A stretch of DNA of 42,270 nt from Blautia sp. (GTDB lineage Bacteria; Bacillota; Clostridia; Lachnospirales; Lachnospiraceae): assembly GCA_017475035.1 (NCBI GenBank), contig JAFVGK010000143.1, positions 1 to 42,270 on the forward strand, written 5' to 3'. The position numbers and the translations under genes were made by a program. Shown piece by piece: positions 25,509 to 33,828 of the stretch (its first letter is position 1; every line of letters begins with the position of its first letter). The notes beneath the pieces are model-generated. The model was not told where the DNA came from. It worked only from the letters and a program-made list of their open reading frames with translations, and did not search any database.

Positions 25509-27017
25509 ATGAGCGAATATGCGGTATCAATGGAGCATGTCAGCAAATCCTTCCCGGGCGTGAAGGCATTGGATGACGTGCAGCTCCATGTGAAGCCCGG
25601 TGAGGTCATGGCTCTTCTGGGGGAGAACGGCGCAGGCAAGTCTACCCTGATGAAGATTCTCTCCGGCGTTTACACGAGAGACGAAGGCACGGTGGAGATC
25701 TTTGGGCAGTCAGTCGGAGATCTGAACACGAAACAGGCACAGGATCTTGGCGTGGCGATTATTCATCAGGAATTGAATATGTGCCAGCACCTGACTGTAT
25801 ATGAAAATATGTTTCTGGGCAGGGAGCTGACCAGAGGCCATCGCCTGGATGTGAAAGAGATGTGCCGTGAGGCAAGAGAGCAGTTAGGAAAGCTTGGCAT
25901 CACCGATCTGGATCCGATGACAACGGTAGGGGATCTGACAGTCGGCAGACAGCAGATGGTAGAGATCAGCAAGGCGCTTCTGATTAACGCAAAAGTCCTG
26001 ATCATGGACGAGCCGTCCTCCTCATTGTCAAACGCTGAAATCACAGAGATGTTCCGCATTGTCAAAGAGCTCCGCGCTATGGGCACGGCGATTGTATATA
26101 TCAGCCACAGACTGCAGGAGCTGCATCACATCGTAGACCGCGTGACGATCATGCGTGACGGGAAATATATCACGGAGGGTAATTTCACGGACTTTACGAT
26201 GGAGCAGATCATCGCGAATATGGTTGGCCGTGAGATTACGAATCAGTTCCCGAGAGATACCGTCCCGAAGGGAAGGAAGATTCTGGAGGTGAAGCATCTC
26301 AATGCCGGCAGGATGGTCAGGGATGTTTCCTTTGATGCTTATGAAGGAGAGGTTCTGGGATTCTCCGGCCTGGTCGGCGCAGGACGTACAGAGACCATGA
26401 GAGCTATTTTCGGCGCGGATCCTAAGGATTCCGGCGAGGTGATTCTTGACGGGAAGCCTCTTGTGATCAAAAGTCCGGCAGACGCGATCCGTCAGGGCAT
26501 CGTGCTGGCACCGGAAGACCGTAAAAAAGAAGGCCTTTGTACAAAGCTTTCGATCCGTGATAATATAGCCTTGCCGAATCTTGATCTGATCTGCGGCGCA
26601 CCGGTTGGGACCATCAATAAAAAGATCGAAAATGAAATGATCGAAAAGGGCAAAAACAGCCTTACGATCAAAATGGCAGGACCAGAGGTTGAGGCGGGAA
26701 GCCTTTCCGGCGGCAACCAGCAGAAGGTGGTTGTGGCAAAGTGGCTGGCAAGGGAATCCAGGGTTGTTATTTTCGACGAACCGACAAGAGGTATCGATGT
26801 AGCTGCAAAGGTAGAGATCTATCAGATCATCAATGATCTTAAAAAACGCGGTATCTGCGTGATTATTGTTTCTTCCGAAATGCCGGAGGTTATGGGCATC
26901 TCTGACAGAATTATTGTCATGTGCAACGGGAAGATCACCGGAGAGGTGGATCCGAGGGAAACCACGGAAGAAGAGATCATGACACACGCAACGCAGTTCG
27001 GTGACAATGCGGAATAA
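25509..27017 (+). CDS. Sugar ABC transporter ATP-binding protein (RbsA-like)
   Basis: This double ATPase of a ribose/galactose-type (CUT2) importer has 502 aa. The first half has an intact Walker A GENGAGKST (38-46) and its Walker B is followed by DEPSSSLSNAE. The second half has a degenerate Walker A (GLVGAGRTE) but a full signature LSGGNQQKVVVAKWL and DEPTRGIDVAA, the asymmetry typical of RbsA/MglA. AAAGGAG precedes the ATG. It follows the isomerase by 77 bp and precedes the permease by 82 bp. Confidence 0.94.
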   Translation: MSEYAVSMEHVSKSFPGVKALDDVQLHVKPGEVMALLGENGAGKSTLMKILSGVYTRDEGTVEIFGQSVGDLNTKQAQDLGVAIIHQELNMCQHLTVYENMFLGRELTRGHRLDVKEMCREAREQLGKLGITDLDPMTTVGDLTVGRQQMVEISKALLINAKVLIMDEPSSSLSNAEITEMFRIVKELRAMGTAIVYISHRLQELHHIVDRVTIMRDGKYITEGNFTDFTMEQIIANMVGREITNQFPRDTVPKGRKILEVKHLNAGRMVRDVSFDAYEGEVLGFSGLVGAGRTETMRAIFGADPKDSGEVILDGKPLVIKSPADAIRQGIVLAPEDRKKEGLCTKLSIRDNIALPNLDLICGAPVGTINKKIENEMIEKGKNSLTIKMAGPEVEAGSLSGGNQQKVVVAKWLARESRVVIFDEPTRGIDVAAKVEIYQIINDLKKRGICVIIVSSEMPEVMGISDRIIVMCNGKITGEVDPRETTEEEIMTHATQFGDNAE

Positions 27018-27099
27018 ATCAGGCGCTTTGCTATTGAGATCTGAGATATATCCAACCGTATCTTTCACGATACTTCTGAGTCTATAAAAGGAGACAGCC

Positions 27100-28071
27100 A
27101 TGAAAAAATACGCTTCTGTAATAACCGCCTATGTCGGCGTCGCGATCCTTCTGGTCGTGTTCTCATTAATGAATCCGAACTTTATCAAAACCAGGAACCT
27201 TTATCCGCTGGTACGTTCCATCTGCCCGTACCTCCTTGTAGGTATCGGCCAGGGTATTGTCTGTATTACCGGAAACATCGATTTGTCCATTGGTTCTGTT
27301 CTCGGTATGAGCGCGATGATTTCCGCAACCCTGATCTGCAAAGGGGTTCCTGTCATTGTTGCTATTCTGATTGACCTTTGCGCCTGCCTGACGGTTGGAT
27401 TGGTCAACGGCGTTCTCGTCGGTAAATTTAAGCTTCCGCCATTTATCGGCACACTGGGTACTATGACGATCTGCCGTGGTCTTGCAGAGCTTGTGAACGG
27501 AAATTATAATACAGGTGATATCGGAAGCGGCGCTTCCCAGACCCTGTTCCGTGATATGTTTTATTATAAGAGACTGATCGGACCTTTCTATTTCAGTGTA
27601 ATTATTACCTTGATCATCTGGTTCTGCTTTAACTATCTGATGAGCTTTACAAGGACAGGCCGTCATGTATACGCGATCGGTTCCAACGTTGACGCTGCAA
27701 GGCTTTCCGGCGTTGATGTCTTCAGAACCACAACCACAGCTTACATGATTTCCGCATTCTGCTCCTTTACAGCAGGTCTGATCACCATGGCAGCGGCCGG
27801 AATGGGCTCCATGCAGGCAGGTCTTTCTTATGAGATGTATGGTGTTGCTGCAGCCGTTATCGGCGGTATTTCCACCCTCGGCGGCAGCGGCTATCTGGTA
27901 GGCACGATTGCAGGTGCCGCTGTATGGGCTATCCTGCAGAACGGTCTTACTATGGCGAACGTTCCTGTTGCCCTCCGCAACATCATCATCGGTATCATCG
28001 TTGTCGTGTGCGTACTTCTGGATATCGCGCGCCGCAGCGGCTTCAGGATCGGCGGAAAGAAGAAAGCGTGA
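27100..28071 (+). CDS. Sugar ABC transporter permease (RbsC-like)
   Basis: This inner-membrane permease of the CUT2 family has 323 aa and roughly eight to ten hydrophobic segments. Typical stretches are GNIDLSIGSVLGMSAMISA, the PPFIGTLGTMTICRGLAEL block and RTGRHVYAIGSNVDAARLSGVDV followed by GISTLGGSGYLVGT. It probably works as a homodimer with the RbsA-like ATPase. AAAGGAG lies upstream of the ATG. Confidence 0.94.
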   Translation: MKKYASVITAYVGVAILLVVFSLMNPNFIKTRNLYPLVRSICPYLLVGIGQGIVCITGNIDLSIGSVLGMSAMISATLICKGVPVIVAILIDLCACLTVGLVNGVLVGKFKLPPFIGTLGTMTICRGLAELVNGNYNTGDIGSGASQTLFRDMFYYKRLIGPFYFSVIITLIIWFCFNYLMSFTRTGRHVYAIGSNVDAARLSGVDVFRTTTTAYMISAFCSFTAGLITMAAAGMGSMQAGLSYEMYGVAAAVIGGISTLGGSGYLVGTIAGAAVWAILQNGLTMANVPVALRNIIIGIIVVVCVLLDIARRSGFRIGGKKKA

Positions 28072-28095
28072 TCCTGATCCTTACGGAATCCATGA

Positions 28096-28122
28096 GAGAC
28101 GCGCTGCCAAAAGGCGCGTCTC
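28096..28122 (+). terminator. Intercistronic hairpin before binding-protein gene
   Basis: GAGACGCGC (28096-28104) pairs with GCGCGTCTC (28114-28122). A short CTTT follows, so termination should be partial. Such stems often protect or separate the highly expressed binding-protein message. Confidence 0.6.
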
Positions 28123-28168
28123 CTTTGGAGATATATTTTACACATCTTTTTCAAAAGGAGGAACTATC

Positions 28169-29134
28169 ATGAAGAAGAGCATTCTTGCACTTGCAACTGC
28201 AGCAGTTCTGGCACTTTCCTGCACCGCTTTCGCAGCAGAGGATTTCGATGCTTCCAAGGGTGAAGGCGTCGAGACAAAGGTTGCCCTGATCACAATGGAT
28301 CAGATGGACGTTCACTGGGTTCGCCTTGAGGCAGCTGCGGAAGAAAGAGTTAACGCCTACAACGAAGCCGGCGCAAAGATCGAGTTGAACTGGCTGGCTC
28401 CGGAGACCAAGGACAACGCTCAGCAGATCCAGAAGATCGAGACCGCTACCGCTGACGGCGCAGATTATATCATCATCGCTGCCAACGATGCAACGAGCTG
28501 CAACAGAGCTCTTGAAGAGGCTATGGACGGCGGCGCCAAGATCATCTATGTCGATGCTCCGGCTACCGTAGAAGCTATTGCTACCTATGCTACTGACAAC
28601 TATGCCGGCGGCGTGCAGGCTGGTGAGTACCTCAAGAAGGTTCTTGACGATGCAGGCGTTACCGAAGGAACGATCGGTATCGTAGATGCTCAGGCTGGTG
28701 TAGATTCCTGTGAGAATCGTTTCCAGGGCTTCGCTTCCGTATTCGAAGGAACTGATTTCGTGATCGGTGAGAGACAGTACTCTGACGGCGACAATGCTAA
28801 GGCTCAGGAGCTTGCAAATACTCTGATCGCTAACGGCGTAGTTGCGATCTATGGCACCAACGACGGCGCTACCAACGGCGCTGCTGCTGCTGTTAAGGAT
28901 GCTGCTGCAAACGGTGAGACCATCTACTGCGTAGGCTGGGACAAGTCTGATTCCAATATCGCTCATGTAGAGGGCGGCGAGCTTCTTGCATTCATGGCTC
29001 AGAACCCGAACGTCATGGGTGAGATGGCTATCGATGCTGTCGTTGCTTCCGAGAACGGCGAGGATCTTGGCGGCGTAGTCGCTGACACTGGTGTTTCCAC
29101 TGTCGATGCTTCCAACGTTGCTGATTTCAAGTAA
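28169..29134 (+). CDS. Sugar ABC transporter substrate-binding protein (RbsB-like)
   Basis: This extracytoplasmic sugar receptor of the periplasmic-binding-protein-1 (RbsB) family has 321 aa. Its signal peptide ends near TAFAAED (about 23). Cys18 precedes the cleavage region but the -3/-1 residues (A-L-S) do not form a normal lipobox, so lipidation is uncertain. DYIIIAANDATSCNRAL, IDAQAGVDSCENRFQGF and IYGTNDGATNGAA mark the sugar-binding fold. AAAGGAGG precedes the ATG at 28169. The codon choice is visibly more regular than in neighbours, consistent with high expression. A terminator follows at 29219. Confidence 0.92.
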   Translation: MKKSILALATAAVLALSCTAFAAEDFDASKGEGVETKVALITMDQMDVHWVRLEAAAEERVNAYNEAGAKIELNWLAPETKDNAQQIQKIETATADGADYIIIAANDATSCNRALEEAMDGGAKIIYVDAPATVEAIATYATDNYAGGVQAGEYLKKVLDDAGVTEGTIGIVDAQAGVDSCENRFQGFASVFEGTDFVIGERQYSDGDNAKAQELANTLIANGVVAIYGTNDGATNGAAAAVKDAAANGETIYCVGWDKSDSNIAHVEGGELLAFMAQNPNVMGEMAIDAVVASENGEDLGGVVADTGVSTVDASNVADFK

Positions 29135-29218
29135 TCTTCTGATGTAATCTGTTTATTTGTGCGCGCTGTGAGTCAGGAAGCCGTCAGGTTTTCTCTTTCT
29201 CCTGAGCGGGCAGCTGCA

Positions 29219-29251
29219 GGCAGCCGCTTTTTATGGGCGGCTGCCTTTCTT
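29219..29251 (+). terminator. Rho-independent terminator after binding-protein gene
   Basis: GGCAGCCGC (29219-29227) pairs with GCGGCTGCC (29237-29245), followed by TTTCTTT. Confidence 0.85.
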
Positions 29252-29275
29252 TATGGTAAGTTAATTATTGAGGAA

Positions 29276-29368
29276 TGGAGACTGATTTTGTGTCCGGCAG
29301 CCCAACTGCCGAAGCAGCAAAATTGTCATCCGAAGACAGTGAGTCATCGTACAAAACTTCGTTTTGGG
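29276..29368 (+). repeat. Repeat D, copy 2
   Basis: AGACTGATTTTGTGTCCGGC through CAAAACTTCGTTTTG. It matches copy 1 block by block and ends within the ribosome site region of the PfkB kinase gene. Confidence 0.8.
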
Positions 29369-29387
29369 AGGAGATGTGTAAAAAATC

Positions 29388-30332
29388 ATGCGGGATTTAT
29401 ATAGTATCGGTGAGATGGTAATAGATTTTATTCCCGGAAGCGAGGAAGCCAGCTATATCCGAAAGGCCGGCGGCGCGCCGGCGAATGTAGCCATTGCCGT
29501 GACAAAGAATGGTCTGAAAGCAGGTATGTGCTGTAAAGTAGGGGATGATGATTTCGGCCGCTTTCTGATGGATACCCTGGCTGAATATCATGTGGAAGCT
29601 CTTTGTCCGAAGCTTTGTGAAGAGGCGATCACAACGATGGCTTTTGTCACTCTTGCGGCAGACGGAGAGAGGAAATTTACCTTTGCAAGGAAACCGGGAG
29701 CAGATATGCTGCTTACGCCGGAGGAAGTAAAGGAAGAGGAGATTGCCGACAGCATGGTGATTCATGCCGGCTCCTGTTCCTTATCCGCTTCGCCGGAAAA
29801 GGAAGCGACGGTGAAAGCCCTCAGATCAGGTTCGGAATATGGCAAAATCGTAAGCTTTGATGTGAATTACAGAAATCTGATGTGGAAGGATGACGTGAAT
29901 GCCTGTACGCAGGCTGTGATGGAAATTCTTCCATATGTTGATCTTCTTAAAATATCCGAAGAAGAAGTCGGAATGCTCGGCGGAGAAGATGAAATCCCGG
30001 GCATTATGAAAAAAAACGGGATTACACTTGTTATTGAAACCCTGGGTTCAGAAGGCGCGATGGCCTTTTTTAACGGAGAAGCTGTCAAGGTACCGGGACG
30101 CAAGGCGAAAGCCGTTGACGCAACCGGCGCCGGGGATGCGTTCTGGGGAGCTTTCCTTGCCAGCCTGCGGCTGCAGGGAGCGGAAAAGGCTGCGGACCTG
30201 GATAAAGAAATGATCCTGAAGGCCATGGACTACGGAAATGTTTCCGGGTGTATCTGCGTACAGAAAAAAGGCGCGATCGCTTCGATTCCGACCAGAGAAG
30301 AAATTGAGGCTTATCTGGCTGAAGAGAAATAG
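29388..30332 (+). CDS. PfkB-family sugar kinase (fructokinase-like)
   Basis: This cytosolic ribokinase-fold kinase (314 aa) probably phosphorylates the ketose made by the lyxose isomerase. The N-terminal IGEMVIDFIPG and GGAPANVAIAVTKNG stretches and the C-terminal signature DATGAGDAFWGAF (with catalytic-type Asp250) are clear. An in-frame TAA 9 bases upstream means the ATG at 29388 is the first possible start. The GGAGG at 29367-29371 is 16 bases away, unusually far, so translation may be weak. A 15-codon overlapping frame beginning at 29374 could compete. Fructose, xylulose or another ketose is possible. Confidence 0.88.
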   Translation: MRDLYSIGEMVIDFIPGSEEASYIRKAGGAPANVAIAVTKNGLKAGMCCKVGDDDFGRFLMDTLAEYHVEALCPKLCEEAITTMAFVTLAADGERKFTFARKPGADMLLTPEEVKEEEIADSMVIHAGSCSLSASPEKEATVKALRSGSEYGKIVSFDVNYRNLMWKDDVNACTQAVMEILPYVDLLKISEEEVGMLGGEDEIPGIMKKNGITLVIETLGSEGAMAFFNGEAVKVPGRKAKAVDATGAGDAFWGAFLASLRLQGAEKAADLDKEMILKAMDYGNVSGCICVQKKGAIASIPTREEIEAYLAEEK

Positions 30333-30418
30333 AAAAGCTTCTTCCGGATCGTTTCGCGGAATCGTTTTTTTTCGATGCAATCACAAATATTGTTATTCAT
30401 AACAGGAGTCTGAGCGAT

Positions 30419-31120
30419 ATGAATCAAGATATATGGAATGAAAAATGTGTGTTGTCGCCTTCTTTGATCTGCCTGGATATGTGCAATCTGGAAAGCCAGG
30501 TGCGTATCCTCGAAAACGCGGGAATTACAATGCTCCATGTGGATATACTGGACGGTCATTTCAGTCCCAGTATGCCCCTTGGTCTGGATCTGGTACGGCA
30601 GCTGCGTGAAAAAACGGACATTGCCTTTGACTGTCACGTTATGGTAACGGAGCAGGATTATTTTGTGGATGAGTTACTGGATATCGGAGTACAGCAGATC
30701 GTATTTCATGCGGAAACCCAGCCTCACATTGACGGAATGCTGAACCGGATCCATGCAAAAGGAGTCAGGGCGGGCGTCGCCCTGAAACCGGCAACTCCAC
30801 TGTCTGCCGTGGATTATGTTCTGGAAAAATGCGATACGGTTCTGCTGATGCTGATCAATCCCGGATATGCTTTTATGAAAGGGGAAAAACAGGTTTCTTA
30901 TGCAGACCGGAAGGTGAGGGAGCTGCGCTCCATGATCCAGGCTCGCGGGCTTGACACAAAAATTGAGATAGACGGTAGAATTTCAAAAGAAAACATGAGA
31001 GCGTATGGAAAGGATGTCGTTGATTACTTCGTTACGGGGAGTACCGTATTAAGCCGTAATGACCTGGCAGGAAGTCTCGCGCAGGCACAGGCTTTGCGGG
31101 AGGAAATCATAAAAGGATAA
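30419..31120 (+). CDS. Ribulose-/allulose-phosphate 3-epimerase family protein
   Basis: This cytosolic TIM-barrel epimerase (233 aa) acts at C3 of ketose phosphates. Metal and catalytic residues are visible as His40, Asp42 and His73 (MLHVDILDGHF, DCHVMVT) and an Asp in KIEIDGRIS. The NPGYAFMKG phosphate loop differs from Rpe's usual NPGFGGQ. The DCH-MVT-DY stretch looks closer, from memory, to D-allulose-6-phosphate 3-epimerase (AlsE) than to the pentose enzyme. GGAG lies 10 bases before the ATG. A short hairpin with a T8 run at about 30342-30376 precedes it. Substrate is inferred, not shown. Confidence 0.82.
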   Translation: MNQDIWNEKCVLSPSLICLDMCNLESQVRILENAGITMLHVDILDGHFSPSMPLGLDLVRQLREKTDIAFDCHVMVTEQDYFVDELLDIGVQQIVFHAETQPHIDGMLNRIHAKGVRAGVALKPATPLSAVDYVLEKCDTVLLMLINPGYAFMKGEKQVSYADRKVRELRSMIQARGLDTKIEIDGRISKENMRAYGKDVVDYFVTGSTVLSRNDLAGSLAQAQALREEIIKG

Positions 31121-31156
31121 GTGGTTAAGAGAAATTACGATATCTTTACAGTTATA

Positions 31157-31250
31157 GTAAACGAACAAAATGCTGACGCTTTGATTCGTTTACGGCACGG
31201 ATTTACGCCGCAAAAGCGGCATCCTTCTGCAGTAAATTCGTACTCATACC
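31157..31250 (+). repeat. Repeat C, copy 2
   Basis: GTAAACGAAC...GATTCGTTTAC hairpin, then GGATTTACGCCGCAAAAGCG and TAAATTCGTACTCATACC. It matches copies at 7561 and 33696 (inverted). It forms the leader of the SIS gene, 30 bp from the start codon. Confidence 0.85.
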
Positions 31251-31279
31251 ATGCATACAGAAAGGGATGTCAAGGGATT

Positions 31280-31855
31280 ATGTATTATCAGGAAAATTAT
31301 TCAGCAGTATGTGAGACGGTCATAAAGGAAATAAAGACGACGCTTGACAGCATTGATCCGGCATCGGTGGAACGGCTGACACAGGATATTCTTGCCGCGG
31401 ATCAGGTGTTTTTTGTCGGAGTGGGAAGGGTCATGCTTTCCCTGCAGGCCATGTGCAAGCGTTTTGTACATTTAGGGATTAAGGCAAATTATGTCGGAGC
31501 GATCAACGAACCGGCGATCACAGAAAAGGATCTTCTGATTGTAGGTTCCGGTTCCGGGGAGTCATTGTTCCCGCTTGGGATCGCGAGAAAAGCAAGAGCC
31601 TGCGCTCCGGGATGCAAAATTGTCCACATCGGATCAAATCCCAACAGCTCGATGAAGGAAGTGGCGGATTACATCGTGAGGATACCTGTCCGGACAAAAC
31701 TGTATCTGGAGGATGAGGTCGAGAGCTGCCAGATCATGACATCCTTATTTGACCAGAGCCTTCTGCTTCTTGGCGATGTGATCGCTAAGATGATCGTGGA
31801 GGAGCGTCAGCTTGACATGAAATCTCTGTGGAGATACCATGCAAATCTGGAGTGA
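31280..31855 (+). CDS. SIS-domain sugar-phosphate isomerase (6-phospho-3-hexuloisomerase-like)
   Basis: This cytosolic SIS-fold protein has 191 aa, the typical HxlB/PHI length. FFVGVGRVMLSLQAMCKRF and the SGSGES phosphate-binding loop (90-95) are family features, and the C-terminal MTSLFDQSLLLLGDVIAKMI helix is usual for PHI. In known pathways PHI interconverts 3-hexulose-6-phosphate and fructose-6-phosphate. An open frame runs upstream to 31121, but that stretch is repeat C, so I start at the ATG at 31280 with AAGGG 5 bases upstream. No hexulose-phosphate synthase (HxlA) is adjacent; the epimerase before it is its only sugar-phosphate partner. Confidence 0.82.
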   Translation: MYYQENYSAVCETVIKEIKTTLDSIDPASVERLTQDILAADQVFFVGVGRVMLSLQAMCKRFVHLGIKANYVGAINEPAITEKDLLIVGSGSGESLFPLGIARKARACAPGCKIVHIGSNPNSSMKEVADYIVRIPVRTKLYLEDEVESCQIMTSLFDQSLLLLGDVIAKMIVEERQLDMKSLWRYHANLE

Positions 31856-31866
31856 TTCCTTTTTCA

Positions 31867-31913
31867 GTTCCACAGTTCTCCGATATCTTAAAGACGAAGG
31901 AGAACTGTGGAAC
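31867..31913. repeat. 15-bp perfect inverted repeat between convergent genes
   Basis: GTTCCACAGTTCTCC (31867-31881) and GGAGAACTGTGGAAC (31899-31913) with a 17-nt loop. No T run follows on either strand, so it is not a standard terminator, though it sits where one is expected for both the SIS gene and fumC. Confidence 0.85.
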
Positions 31914-31919
31914 ATGAAA

Positions 31920-33335
31920 TCATATCATGTTTTCCGGATGGAACACCTCATCGAATCTTTCCGGGCTGAGAAAACCCAGCCTGACGCAGGCTTCTTTCAG
32001 GGAGATATCCTCTGCGTAAGCCAGCTTTACCGTCTTTGCGGCATTCTCATATCCGATGTACGGATTCAGAACCGTGACCAGCATCAGGGAGTTATAAAGA
32101 TTCTGATGCATTTTTTCTTTGTCTGCTTCGATCCCGCAGGCGCAGTTTACATTGAAGGATGAAATCGACTCAGCGAGCAGCCTGACCGACTGCAGGAAAT
32201 TATAGGCGATTACCGGCATGAAGACATTCAGTTCAAAGTTGCCCTGAGATGCCGCAAACCCGATTGCCGCGTCGTTGCCCATTACCTGGACGGCGACCAT
32301 GGTGACTTGTTCACATTGCGTGGGGTTTACCTTTCCGGGCATGATGGAGCTGCCGGGTTCATTTTCCGGAATATGGATTTCTCCAAGGCCGCAGCGGGGA
32401 CCGCTGGCAAGATGGCGGATATCATTGGCGATCTTCATCATATCTGCTGCCATGGCTTTTACAGCGCCGTGGGCAAAGACGATCTCGTCCATGGAGGTCA
32501 GGGCATGGAATTTATTCGGCGCGGTTACGAAGCTTTTGCCTGTCAAAGAAGAGATATTCGCGGCAACGAGAGTATCAAAACCTTCCGGGGCATTCAGGCC
32601 GGTTCCGACAGCCGTGCCTCCAAGGGCAAGCTCTGAGAGAGGCCTGATGCCAAGGCGGATCATTTCGATATCTCTCTCTAAGGAATTCCTCCATCCGCTG
32701 ATTTCCTGGGAAAAACTGATCGGCACGGCGTCCTGCAGATGGGTTCGTCCGCTCTTTACGATGCCCTGATTTTGATCCTCCAGCTGCCGGAATGTCTCAA
32801 TCAGTTTTTGCGCTGCGGGAATCAGACGGTCTTCCAGAGCCGTTACCGCACTGATGTGCAGTGCGGTCGGAAACGTATCGTTGGAAGACTGGCTCATATT
32901 GACATCATCATTAGGATGGATCCGTATTGTGGATGAATCCGGGGATTTCTCAGAAATAATCTCTGCATCGCGCAGGATTTGATTTGCACGATTCGCAATG
33001 ACTTCATTTACATTCATATTTGACTGGGTACCGGAACCGGTCTGCCAGACAACCAAAGGGAAATGCTCTCTCAGGCTGCCTGATATTACTTCCTCAGCCG
33101 CCTGAGAGATGGCGGCAAGCTTTGCTTCCGTAAGTTTTTCGGGCTTCAGCGCATGGTTTGTCAAAGCCGCCGCTTTTTTCAGAATGCCAAAAGCCTCGAT
33201 GATCTCCTGCGGCATCGTTTCCATCCCGACCCCGATCCGGAAATTCTGACGGCTTCTCTCTGTCTGCGCGCCGTAATATTTATCGGCAGGTACTTTCACT
33301 TCTCCCATAGAATCATGTTCAATACGAAACTCCAT
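31920..33335 (-). CDS. fumC: Class II fumarate hydratase
   Basis: This oxygen-stable cytosolic enzyme interconverts fumarate and L-malate. It is 471 aa, the normal length. SGRTHLQDAVP (His199) and the superfamily signature GSSIMPGKVNP (328-338) are intact. The TQSNMNVNEVIANR block supports fumarase over aspartase, but those two paralogues are close. The promoter TTGACA-N17-TATAGT lies at 33431-33459. The leader between them contains an inverted, truncated repeat D. It is transcribed divergently from the dehydratase operon. Confidence 0.93.
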   Translation of the reverse strand: MEFRIEHDSMGEVKVPADKYYGAQTERSRQNFRIGVGMETMPQEIIEAFGILKKAAALTNHALKPEKLTEAKLAAISQAAEEVISGSLREHFPLVVWQTGSGTQSNMNVNEVIANRANQILRDAEIISEKSPDSSTIRIHPNDDVNMSQSSNDTFPTALHISAVTALEDRLIPAAQKLIETFRQLEDQNQGIVKSGRTHLQDAVPISFSQEISGWRNSLERDIEMIRLGIRPLSELALGGTAVGTGLNAPEGFDTLVAANISSLTGKSFVTAPNKFHALTSMDEIVFAHGAVKAMAADMMKIANDIRHLASGPRCGLGEIHIPENEPGSSIMPGKVNPTQCEQVTMVAVQVMGNDAAIGFAASQGNFELNVFMPVIAYNFLQSVRLLAESISSFNVNCACGIEADKEKMHQNLYNSLMLVTVLNPYIGYENAAKTVKLAYAEDISLKEACVRLGFLSPERFDEVFHPENMI

Positions 33336-33371
33336 TCTGTTCTCCCCTTTTTTGAAAAATTTTTCTTATCA

Positions 33372-33417
33372 GCTTGCTTCGGCAGCTGGGCTGCCGATGA
33401 CAAAATCAGTCTCCTAT
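33372..33417 (-). repeat. Repeat D, copy 3 (truncated)
   Basis: On the minus strand it reads AGGAGACTGATTTTGTCATC followed by the CGGCAGCCCAGCTGCCG block. It lies in the fumC leader. Confidence 0.75.
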
Positions 33418-33430
33418 AAATTTACTGATA

Positions 33431-33459
33431 ACTATAGGGGATCATGCAAGCATTGTCAA
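33431..33459 (-). promoter_or_regulatory. fumC promoter
   Basis: On the minus strand: TTGACA, a 17-bp spacer and TATAGT, 96 bp before the fumC start. Confidence 0.85.
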
Positions 33460-33572
33460 CCGATCTGTGAATTGTTGCCGGAAATCGTCTTTGATGAACG
33501 GATCCACAGGGACCTTGAAAAAACGTAGATTCGTTTTTGATTGATAATTTATTAGTAAACAGGTGATTTATA

Positions 33573-33581
33573 TGTTATACT
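33573..33581 (+). promoter_or_regulatory. Candidate extended -10 promoter of the dehydratase operon
   Basis: TGTTATACT (extended -10, TATACT at 33576-33581) with only a weak -35 (TTAGTA at 33552). The transcript would carry repeat D and repeat C in a leader of roughly 240 nt. Confidence 0.45.
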
Positions 33582-33619
33582 GTGACCCGGGAGATATGTC
33601 CTCGGACTCTTTTCCGTTC

Positions 33620-33690
33620 AGGAGACTGATTGTGTCTTCTGAAGCTCAGATGCCGCTGCGGAAAATCATCATCCGCAGTCATTGAGTCAG
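33620..33690 (+). repeat. Repeat D, copy 4
   Basis: AGGAGACTGATTGTGTCTTC through ATCCGCAGTCATTGAGTCA. It is more diverged than copies 1 and 2 and is directly followed by repeat C. Confidence 0.65.
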
Positions 33691-33695
33691 CGTAT

Positions 33696-33792
33696 GGTAT
33701 GCGCACGAATTTAATTCGGAATCATGCCGCTTGCAGCGATGTAAATCCGGCGCAGTAAACGAATCAAAATGCAGGCATTTTTATTCGTTTAC
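33696..33792 (-). repeat. Repeat C, copy 3 (inverted)
   Basis: Its reverse complement matches the copies at 7561 and 31157. The terminal hairpin (33755-33764 with 33783-33792, extended by AAAATGC/GCATTTT) ends 36 bp before the CooC-like start codon. Confidence 0.85.
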
Positions 33793-33828
33793 AATACAGA
33801 ACTGCGTTTTGAATAGGAGGAACTGATC

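Noticed and set aside
27891-28966. Long minus-strand open frames across the sugar importer genes
   Set aside because: They mirror highly biased codons of the RbsC- and RbsB-like genes; the peptides resemble nothing and have no ribosome site.
25509-29134. Calling the importer rbsACB and assigning ribose
   Set aside because: The family is clear but nearby enzymes point to another sugar, and binding specificity cannot be read from the sequence.
29374-29421. Leader peptide of 15 codons overlapping the kinase start
   Set aside because: The GGAGG is almost in contact with its ATG, so initiation is doubtful. I kept it as a remark in the kinase entry.
30342-30376. Strong terminator after the PfkB kinase gene
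   Set aside because: The T8 run is good, but the TTCCG/CGGAA stem is short and the next gene starts about 45 bp later. I mention it only in the epimerase entry.
31121-31279. Upstream extension of the SIS gene from a GTG at 31121
   Set aside because: This stretch is repeat C, which also occurs non-coding at two other sites. PHI proteins start near the ATG at 31280.
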